Source of the DNA: JAHHTP01 sp964587555
GTDB taxonomy: Bacteria > Bacillota > Clostridia > Oscillospirales > Ruminococcaceae
Length of the DNA stretch: 18,921 bases
Assembly: GCA_964587555.1 (NCBI GenBank)
Contig: CAZPLR010000039.1
Span: forward strand, 1-18,921
Direction of reading: 5' to 3'
The notes beneath the pieces were generated by a model. It saw only the letters and a program-made list of their open reading frames with translations, was not told where the DNA came from and searched no databases. This document shows positions 13,008 to 18,921 of the stretch, piece by piece (positions within the stretch are counted from its first letter, which is position 1; the number at the start of each line of letters is the position of its first letter). The position numbers were made by a program, and so were the translations under genes.

Positions 13008-15638
13008 CTATTCGTGCTCCTCACGCAGCTTTTGTATATAATCCGTATGAAGGAGCTCTCGTTTGGCAAGGCAGATTGTAATGAATAGTACGCTGACAAT
13101 TCCGGCGGCAAGGAGGAGGAAAACCGCCGCAGTAAAGCCGTTTAAGCGCATATTAACGAATGACGATAAAAATATATCAAAAAAGCGAAGAGGCGTGTCG
13201 GGATTCGCAAGCCTAAAGTTGGAGTATCTTTGGAAAACATCCGCAATGAAGTAGAGCAGATAGAGCGCGCTTCCGCCGAACAGGGAACAACCGACGACCA
13301 AAGCGGCGTTTCCATAAACCTTCCTGCGCAGCTGCTTTTTGGACATGCCGAGCGATTGCAGAATGCCGTAGCTGCGTTTTTCCGCTTTTGCCTGAAGCGT
13401 CAGCGTGTTCAGAAGAATTAAAAGTATCATCAGCATGATGCAGCCGCTGCCGGAAAACAAGAGCATCAGCGTTTGGGAATGATCTTGGATGATGGAGGAA
13501 AACCATTCTCGGTTATTCGTAAAGGCCCCGCCGCTGTATTCTTTGGCAACATGCGAAAGCGCAACGTCTGTACCGAGATAATCGCTGGTCACATCGGTAT
13601 ATGCAAAAACAAGGCTATAGGAGAATTCCGTCCCGATTGGATCGGAGCCCCAGCAGTAATTGGCGTCTAATTGCGGGAGCAGCTTTTCATAAAATCTTTC
13701 GGAACAGACAATGGTGTAAGGGGAATAAACTCCAGCAAGCGTATGGTTATTTGTGTTCTCCTGAAAATAGGTCAGTCCCGCCACCTTTGTTGTAAAAGTG
13801 TTCAGCCGCTTGGCGAGCGGTACTGTCGTGCCGGCTGAGGTAATTGCGTTTGCATATACGCTGAATGAGATCTCATCGCCCGGCTTTACCATGACGTCGT
13901 TTTCCTTCTCAAGATGCTCGTCAGTCTGAACGCCATCCTCGTCGTATGCAGGATAAAGATACGCCCCGTCGACTGTGATTGGAAAGCAGAGATATACCGC
14001 GTCGCCGTTTTCAAACGCCTGAAGCTCCTCGTCGGATCCCTTCAGCCGAAACAGATCGCCCCACTGCTCCCGGTCGATGGCATAGAGCGTTACCGGGATA
14101 CTGTCAGGATAGACGCTTTCAAATTCCCGCATTTTCTGTACAAGCAGACTCTGCTCCATTCCGGAAAAGCTCAATTCAACCTTTTTTTCTATGATACCTC
14201 TTACATCCTTAATGCCCGGGATTGCCGCAATATCGGCGAGGGTTTCCCGATTTAGCACATTCGCTTCGGAAGAACCGTGGTAGATCACGCAGGAGGGCGC
14301 GGCGGAATAGTATTGGACCATCCTCAGCGGGTAAGCCGCCTCTGCCGCCGTAAAGATACTCACTGCCGTAAAAAGGGTGGAGAGCGCGGCAATCAAAATC
14401 TTACAAACCCGCTGCTGACGGCGCGCCTTTTTGTGTTCTGTTTGAATGCGTCCAGTCAGCGGTACGCGCAGCGCCAGATGGAAGACGAGCAGGCGGGCGA
14501 GCAGGATGGTAAACAGCCAGATAAGCGCCGCAGGCGTTAAGGTATCCAGCGGGATGCTCACCTTGATCGGTGCAGAGCCGGTGTAGACGAATAGCTTTAA
14601 CAGGCCGTATGTTCCCAAGGAGCCGGCGCAGACGCCGAGCGCCATCGCTAGCAGCCCGAGTAAAAGCGTTTCATAAAGCAGCATAATGATTAGCTGCCGC
14701 TTGGTGATGCCAATACTGCGGAAAAGCGCGAGCTGTCTGGTCTGCTCTCTTAGCTGCACTGCGTATACGCAGAGGATCGAAAGCACTGTTGCCGCTAGGA
14801 TCAGGAGCGAATACAGGTCGTTATAGCCGATCAAGCGGTCTATGTCTTGGTAGGCGGCAGAGTTCAGCGCAAGACCGCGCAGCGGTTCGCCCTCGGCCTG
14901 GAAAGCCGATAGGTAGGCGTTAACCTCCTGCTTCATCGAATTTTCCGTCCCCTCGTTGACCGTGAAGAAATACTGCGGTACGGCGGCGTCCGGGATGATT
15001 CCAGATTCTGCTCCTGCGGACAGTGCGTCCTGATAGAGCGCTTCTGCCGCTGTTTTGGTGATGACGGCGCCGACCAGCGGCATGCGCAGTGTCGACTGAT
15101 TGACCGACCAAAGCCTTGTGTATTCCTTGATAACGCCGCAAAGCCGGTATTTCTTTTCCAGAACGACCTCCTCCTCTCCGGCGGAGAAGCTGAGCGGGAG
15201 TGAGATAAACTGCCCGACCGTATAATCGTAGCCTAATGTGTCCAGCGCGCTGGTTTCCAGTGCGATCTCGTCCTCCTTTTTTGGCAGCCTGCCGATTTGC
15301 AGCGTAATGCCGCCGACCTCTGCATAGGCTTCGTCGATCGTGCCGACACCGATGCTTCCGTTGGCTACCGCATAGCAGCGCGCCGTACCCAGTGTGTCAA
15401 GCCAAACGCAGTTGGATAAGAACGCGCCGTCCTCTTCCAAGCCTGTGGGAATTGCGGCGTACCAACTGCCATAAGCTTCAAAACGGTAAGCCGCGTTCGT
15501 GCTGTTCATGCTGCTGGTTGCCGAGATCGAAACGACCGAAAAAGCAAAGGATAGAAATAAAATGAGCGCAAGCAAAAGCGTACTTTTTTTCTGCCTCTTC
15601 ATCTTTTGCACTGTGAGTAGAAATAACTCGTGGTTCAT
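13008..15638 (-). CDS. FtsX-domain ABC permease with two large outer domains (876 aa)
   Basis: This membrane subunit pairs with the ATPase that follows. One N-terminal helix (about 20-40) leads to an outer domain (42-274), then helices at about 275-297, 315-345, 370-392 and 411-432, a second outer domain (435-722), and helices at 723-745, 775-800 and 832-857. The two FtsX units are visible as matching cytoplasmic loops, LALFRSIGITKRQL (303-316) and YGILQSLGMSKKQL (757-770). Proteins of this layout act as mechanotransmitters or flippases and in Bacillota often give resistance to antimicrobial peptides. BceB is shorter, with a single large outer loop, so this is a relative rather than an orthologue. 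AAAGGGAG precedes the ATG. The promoter has a good -10 but no -35, with a palindromic operator upstream. Confidence 0.93.
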   Translation of the reverse strand: MNHELFLLTVQKMKRQKKSTLLLALILFLSFAFSVVSISATSSMNSTNAAYRFEAYGSWYAAIPTGLEEDGAFLSNCVWLDTLGTARCYAVANGSIGVGTIDEAYAEVGGITLQIGRLPKKEDEIALETSALDTLGYDYTVGQFISLPLSFSAGEEEVVLEKKYRLCGVIKEYTRLWSVNQSTLRMPLVGAVITKTAAEALYQDALSAGAESGIIPDAAVPQYFFTVNEGTENSMKQEVNAYLSAFQAEGEPLRGLALNSAAYQDIDRLIGYNDLYSLLILAATVLSILCVYAVQLREQTRQLALFRSIGITKRQLIIMLLYETLLLGLLAMALGVCAGSLGTYGLLKLFVYTGSAPIKVSIPLDTLTPAALIWLFTILLARLLVFHLALRVPLTGRIQTEHKKARRQQRVCKILIAALSTLFTAVSIFTAAEAAYPLRMVQYYSAAPSCVIYHGSSEANVLNRETLADIAAIPGIKDVRGIIEKKVELSFSGMEQSLLVQKMREFESVYPDSIPVTLYAIDREQWGDLFRLKGSDEELQAFENGDAVYLCFPITVDGAYLYPAYDEDGVQTDEHLEKENDVMVKPGDEISFSVYANAITSAGTTVPLAKRLNTFTTKVAGLTYFQENTNNHTLAGVYSPYTIVCSERFYEKLLPQLDANYCWGSDPIGTEFSYSLVFAYTDVTSDYLGTDVALSHVAKEYSGGAFTNNREWFSSIIQDHSQTLMLLFSGSGCIMLMILLILLNTLTLQAKAEKRSYGILQSLGMSKKQLRRKVYGNAALVVGCSLFGGSALYLLYFIADVFQRYSNFRLANPDTPLRFFDIFLSSFVNMRLNGFTAAVFLLLAAGIVSVLFITICLAKRELLHTDYIQKLREEHE

Positions 15639-15673
15639 GGCGGATAACTCCCTTTCTGGTTTTGCTGTCTATA

Positions 15674-15679
15674 ATTATA
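15674..15679 (-). promoter_or_regulatory. -10 box of the ABC permease operon (no recognisable -35)
   Basis: TATAAT on the - strand lies 36 bases before the permease start, with transcription expected near 15667. No TTGACA-like hexamer occurs at 16-18 bases; the best candidate, TTGAAA, is 22 bases away. Such promoters usually need an activator, and a palindrome lies 33 bases further upstream. Confidence 0.65.
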
Positions 15680-15712
15680 GCAGAAACAGGTGACGGCTGC
15701 CTTTCAAATCCT

Positions 15713-15728
15713 CTTACAATTTTGTAAG
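15713..15728. promoter_or_regulatory. 16-bp palindromic operator, BceR-like (TNACA-N4-TGTAA)
   Basis: CTTACAATTTTGTAAG has 7-base arms around a 2-base centre. On the - strand it contains TTACA, four bases and TGTAA, the form known for BceR-type OmpR regulators. It covers roughly -46 to -61 of the permease promoter, a normal activator position, and roughly -59 to -74 of the divergent LytTR promoter. Confidence 0.65.
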
Positions 15729-15751
15729 CTTTGCGCATATATTATTTCTAT

Positions 15752-15780
15752 TTGCAGCAGACAGCGGATTGTGCTATAGT
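15752..15780 (+). promoter_or_regulatory. Sigma-A promoter for LytTR regulator-kinase operon
   Basis: TTGCAG (15752-15757), a 17-base spacer and TATAGT (15775-15780) place the transcription start near 15787, giving a leader of about 30 bases that includes the strong GAAGGGGG ribosome site. Confidence 0.68.
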
Positions 15781-15815
15781 AGTGGAAGATACGAGGAAAG
15801 AGAAGGGGGATTGCT

Positions 15816-16514
15816 ATGCACATCCGCGCTGTGATCTGCGACGATTGCGACGCAGATAGATCGTATATCAAAACGCTTGTCGAGAAGTGGGCGATGGAGA
15901 AGGGAAATACCACTGCAATTAAGGAATATGCGTCTGCCGAAAGCTTTTTATTTGCCTATGCCGAGCAGAAGGAGTTTGATATCCTGCTTTTGGATATCGA
16001 GATGCAGGGCATGGACGGCGTTTCGATGGCGAAGCGTATCCGCAAGGAGAATGAAACGGTTCAGATCATCTTTATTTCCGGATATTTGGAATATATTGCC
16101 GAGGGCTATGACGTCGCTGCGCTGCACTATTTGCTGAAGCCGGTTGACGAGAAAAAGCTTTTTGAAACGCTCGACCGCGCGCAAAATAGGCTTGCCAAAA
16201 ATGAAAAGAGCATCTATTTAAAAATTTCCGGGGAAATGGTTTGCGTTTTGCTGCACGAGATCCATTACATAGAGGTGCGCTCCAACTATGTCACTGTCCA
16301 TGCAAAACAGGATTATTCGGTGAAAAAGACCCTAAAGGAATTTGAGGAGGAGCTTGACGACCGCTTTTTTAAGATCGGGAGGTCGTTCATTCTCAACCTA
16401 AACTATATTGAGCGAGTCGGCAAAACGACGGTCTATCTTTCCGACGGGGCGGTGATTCCGCTGCCGCGCGGCGCGTACGAGCTGTTAAACCGCAGCATTA
16501 TCGCAAGGCTGTAA
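15816..16514 (+). CDS. LytTR family response regulator (AgrA-like)
   Basis: The 232-residue regulator has a receiver domain (1-120) with Asp9 and Asp10, phospho-acceptor Asp60 (ILLLDIEMQGMDG), Ser89 in the switch position (IFISGY) and Lys108 (YLLKPV). A LytTR DNA-binding domain (about 133-232) shows IHYIEVRSNYVTVH, the FFKIGRSFILNLNYI segment and a LPRGAYELL end. Relatives control peptide signalling, bacteriocin production and virulence by binding spaced direct repeats. A kinase of the AgrC type follows after 14 bases, so this is a two-component operon. It is transcribed divergently from the FtsX-type ABC operon. No AgrB or AgrD gene is present in the window. The downstream ABC exporter is a plausible target. 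Confidence 0.94.
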   Translation: MHIRAVICDDCDADRSYIKTLVEKWAMEKGNTTAIKEYASAESFLFAYAEQKEFDILLLDIEMQGMDGVSMAKRIRKENETVQIIFISGYLEYIAEGYDVAALHYLLKPVDEKKLFETLDRAQNRLAKNEKSIYLKISGEMVCVLLHEIHYIEVRSNYVTVHAKQDYSVKKTLKEFEEELDDRFFKIGRSFILNLNYIERVGKTTVYLSDGAVIPLPRGAYELLNRSIIARL

Positions 16515-16528
16515 AGGAGAACGAAACG

Positions 16529-17230
16529 ATGTCTTTTTTTGACAAACGAATCAATAAGCGGATTGCGGCGTATCAGCAGGAGCTGATGGAAACGCACTAC
16601 TCCGAGGTAGAGAATATGTACCGCCAGATGCGCGGCTGGAGACATGATTACCGCAACCATATCCAAACGATGAAGGCTTACGCCGCGGCAAACGATCTGG
16701 ACGCGATCAAAAAGTATCTCGACGATCTGGACGCTGATCTATCCGCTGTGGATATGGTTGTCAAGACCGGCAACGCGATGGCGGACGCCATTCTCAACAG
16801 TAAGATATCATTAGCGCATTCCAAACGCATCATGGTGCAGGCGGACGCGCATATCCCAGTCGCGCTTACCACCTCCGAAATCGATCTGTGCGTTATCATC
16901 GGCAATCTGTTCGACAACGCGATCGAGGCAAGCCTAGAGCTTCCGGAGGAAAAGCGGCTGATCCGCGTATATATGGATATGAAAAATACCCAGCTTTATC
17001 TTTCGTTTACCAACCTCACCGCGCGGAAGAAGCAGACAAAGATCAACAAACGCTTCTTGACCACCAAAGGGGAGGGACATGGCTTTGGGCTGGTGCGAAT
17101 CGACAGCATTATCGAACGCTACGACGGCTATATCAGCCGAAATAGCGAGGACGGCGCGTTTACAACCGAGATTTTGCTGCCGCAGAAATACAATTCGTCC
17201 CCCGAAAATGACAATTCATCCCCGAAATGA
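16529..17230 (+). CDS. GHKL (AgrC-like) histidine kinase without membrane domain
   Basis: The 233-residue protein has the catalytic part of an AgrC/HATPase_c_5 kinase. The phospho-acceptor His39 lies in RGWRHDYRNHIQ (35-46). An N-box sits at about 130-140 (IIGNLFDNAIEAS) and the nucleotide-binding GEGHGFGL at about 187-194. Normal AgrC kinases have an additional 200 residues with six or so membrane helices. None is present here; the protein begins MSFFDKRINKRIAAYQ, a charged coiled-coil-like helix. ATG 16529 follows AAAGGAG at good spacing, and the upstream gap is only 14 bases, so no missing 5' part can hide there. It is therefore a soluble kinase, to be activated by a partner protein or a cytoplasmic signal. 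The last 14 codons are made of a tandem repeat that also builds the terminator. Confidence 0.92.
   Translation: MSFFDKRINKRIAAYQQELMETHYSEVENMYRQMRGWRHDYRNHIQTMKAYAAANDLDAIKKYLDDLDADLSAVDMVVKTGNAMADAILNSKISLAHSKRIMVQADAHIPVALTTSEIDLCVIIGNLFDNAIEASLELPEEKRLIRVYMDMKNTQLYLSFTNLTARKKQTKINKRFLTTKGEGHGFGLVRIDSIIERYDGYISRNSEDGAFTTEILLPQKYNSSPENDNSSPK
17191..17230 (+). repeat. Imperfect tandem repeat at kinase 3' end
   Basis: CAATTCGTCCCCCGAAAATG(A) at 17191-17211 is followed at once by CAATTCATCCCCGAAATGA at 17212-17230. The copies differ by one substitution and two missing bases. The second copy holds the stop codon. They encode NSSPEND and NSSPK at the end of the kinase. Confidence 0.8.
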
Positions 17231-17242
17231 TTTTCGGGGATG
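17217..17242 (+). terminator. Hairpin overlapping the kinase stop codon
   Basis: CATCCCCGAAA and TTTCGGGGATG form a perfect 11-bp stem with loop TGAT, which contains the kinase stop codon TGA. Only a short T-run (TTTCTGTGTT) follows, so termination is probably partial. Some readthrough into the ABC exporter gene would then occur; I see no convincing promoter in 17243-17315. Confidence 0.62.
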
Positions 17243-17315
17243 TTTCTGTGTTATGATAGGTTCAGGCGTTGAGAGGATATTCTCTTAAGACTTATCAAAT
17301 AGAAGGAAAGGATGG

Positions 17316-18921
17316 ATGAATTTGTCCAAACAAAAGAAAAATACAACGGAGCCAAAGGAACAACCGAAATATAACCTGTTCCAGAACACCGGATTTATGC
17401 TGTCGGTCGCATGGAAAAGCTATAAAAGCGTGATCTTTTTGGGAATCGCCGTAATTTTCCTTGCGGTTCTGACCAATTTAGCGGAGTTGTTTATTGCGCT
17501 GCGATTTTGCAGCAGGTGGAGGCACACGCGTCGCTTGCGCTGCTCATCCGCGTTGTTTTGATTTTTTCCGGAGCAATCGTTCTGCTTGCGGCGCTGAAAG
17601 ATTACGTCGAGACGAACATCTGCTACGGCAGAATTGCGGTCCGGACCAGCATCTTCACCTCGCTTGGCAGAAAAAAAGCGCTTACATCTCTGCCGAATGT
17701 GGAGGACAACCGGATTATTAAGATGTTTCAGAAGGCACAGGTTGCCTGCAACGGCAACGACGAGCCGACCGAGGCGGTTTGGCAGACGCTAACCGACCTG
17801 CTTTCCAGCGTGATCGGCTTTGTCATTTATCTGTTTCTGCTGACGAATCTCGATCCGGTTTTGATGGCGGTCGTGATTGTGACGGCAGCGGTTAGCTTTT
17901 TTGTCAGTAACCGCATGATGAAATGGGAATATGATCACTTAATGGAAAGGTCGACTCTGGATAATCGGTTTGAGTATCTTGAGTACAGAAGCACGCAGCC
18001 GAAATTCGGCAAGGACATCCGTATTTTTGGAATGCAGGGCTGGTTAAACGACATTTACCGTTCGACCAAAAGGCTGTTAGACGATTTTCTTCACAAGCGG
18101 GAAAGCCGCTATCTCTGGGGGGACCTTGTTGACGTTATCATGACCTTTTTGCGAAACGGCGCAGCGTATGCTTACTTGATTTTCATGATGCTTAAACAGG
18201 GGATGACTGCTTCGGAGTTTTTGCTTTATTTTACCGCTGTCGGCGGTTTTGCCGCGTGGGTAACGGGAATCTTAAACGGCATTACCGTTTTGCATAAGCA
18301 GAGCATTGGACTTTCCGCTGTGCGCACAGTTTTGGAGCTGCCGGAGCCGTTTTTGTTTGAGGAAGGCAGACCGCTTGTTCCGGACAGCACCGCGTCCTAC
18401 GAGTTTACATTAAGAAACGTTTCCTTCCGGTATCCGGAGGCGGAGAAGGATACGCTGCACAGGTTCAATTTGACCATCCATCCGGGCGAAAAACTGGCGA
18501 TCGTCGGCTTAAACGGCGCGGGGAAAACGACGCTGATTAAGCTTTTGTGTGGGCTGTACGACCCGACCGAGGGCGAGGTGCTTTTAAACGGGGTCAACAT
18601 CAAAGAATATAACCGGCGCGATTATTACCGGATGTTTTCCACAGTCTTTCAGGATTTTACGGTGATGAGCATCACGCTTGCCGAAAATGTCGCACAGGAT
18701 TATGAGAATATCGACCGCAAAAAGCTATTTGAAGTGCTGGACAAAGCGGGACTGACCGAAAAAGTGCAAAGCCTGCCGCAGAAGGAGCTGACGCATCTGG
18801 GCAAGGAGGTTTTTGAGGACGGAGTGGAGCTTTCCGGCGGAGAAACGCAGCGGCTGATGCTCGCCCGCGCGCTTTACAAGGACGCGCCGGTACTCGTGCT
18901 CGACGAGCCGACCGCAGCGCT
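17316..18921 (+). pseudogene. Type I ABC exporter (membrane + ATPase), frameshifted, 3' end outside window
   Basis: ATG 17316 follows AAGGAAAGG. Its frame gives about 61 residues of sense, ending TNLAELFIA, then stops at 17559-17561. The protein resumes in another frame from about 17498, as AILQQVEAHASLALLI, and stays open to the window edge. Reading one extra C at 17498-17499 would give ELFIAPAILQQ, so a one-base deletion is the simplest cause. The rest shows membrane helices (to about 18320), then Walker A GLNGAGKTT (about 18506-18532), the Q-loop TVFQDF, signature LSGGETQR (about 18829-18852) and Walker B VLVLDEPTAA at the very end. No peptidase C39 domain is present. It would be a homodimeric or heterodimeric peptide or drug exporter, probably tied to the preceding kinase-regulator pair. 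It may be inactive, or the shift may be a sequencing error. Confidence 0.85.

Noticed and set aside
12995..13111. 39-residue N-terminal extension of the MacB-type ATPase
   Set aside because: It overlaps the permease gene, has no ribosome site and is absent from the family; ATG 12994 fits.
17252..17257. TATGAT as -10 of a promoter for the ABC exporter
   Set aside because: No acceptable -35 stands 16-18 bases upstream, and the TTGAGA-N18-TATCAA alternative at about 17269 is weak; the gene is more likely read through from the kinase operon.
17484..17510. Programmed -1 frameshift in the ABC exporter
   Set aside because: No slippery heptamer in the right register and no downstream stimulatory hairpin stand out; a simple deletion explains the data.
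1..18921. Search for CRISPR repeats, tRNA or rRNA genes, insertion sequences and attachment sites
   Set aside because: I saw none by eye on either strand.

Overview
The window looks like the chromosome of a Gram-positive anaerobe of the Bacillota, most likely class Clostridia (an Oscillospiraceae-like gut organism is my best guess, not proven). The reasons are near-balanced base composition, strong AGGAGG-type ribosome binding sites, textbook sigma-A promoters, a lipobox lipoprotein, and the mix of FtsX-type ABC permeases, OmpR and LytTR two-component systems, a MepA-like MATE pump and a lactonase-family protein. I see no tRNA, rRNA, CRISPR array, insertion sequence or phage gene. The window opens inside one gene and closes inside another.

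Left block (1-4602, + strand): a lipoprotein whose 5' end is cut off by the window edge, then a 31-codon relic of a second lipoprotein copy, an ABC ATPase and a very large ABC-2 permease that looks like two fused half-permeases. Middle block (4718-7367, + strand): a tandem-duplicated DUF305 protein with its own terminator, then a consensus promoter driving a short-chain dehydrogenase and a lactonase-family beta-propeller, which together could oxidise a sugar to a lactone and open it. A bidirectional terminator at 7409-7447 separates these from the - strand genes.

Minus-strand block (7476-15638). Read in the direction of transcription, this is: FtsX-type permease, ABC ATPase, OmpR response regulator, histidine kinase with one membrane helix and no sensor domain, a conserved 78-residue protein, a MATE efflux pump and a GH18 glycosidase without a signal peptide. 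The first four genes look like an antimicrobial-peptide sensing and resistance module. A 16-bp palindrome of the TNACA-N4-TGTAA type sits upstream of a -10 box that lacks a good -35, as expected for a response-regulator-activated promoter. Two promoters in this block (10455-10483 and 12293-12321) fire directly into a hairpin with a U-rich tail, so their transcripts may be attenuated from birth.

Right block (15816-18921, + strand, divergent from the permease): an AgrA-like LytTR response regulator, an AgrC-like kinase that has lost every membrane segment, and a peptide/drug ABC exporter split by a one-base deletion near 17498 and truncated by the window edge. The two signalling modules share one 177-bp intergenic region that carries both promoters and the palindrome.

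Most worth a second look are the shared control region with its operator, the two promoter-hairpin units, the membrane-less AgrC-like kinase with its repeat-built terminator, and the lipoprotein gene relic.
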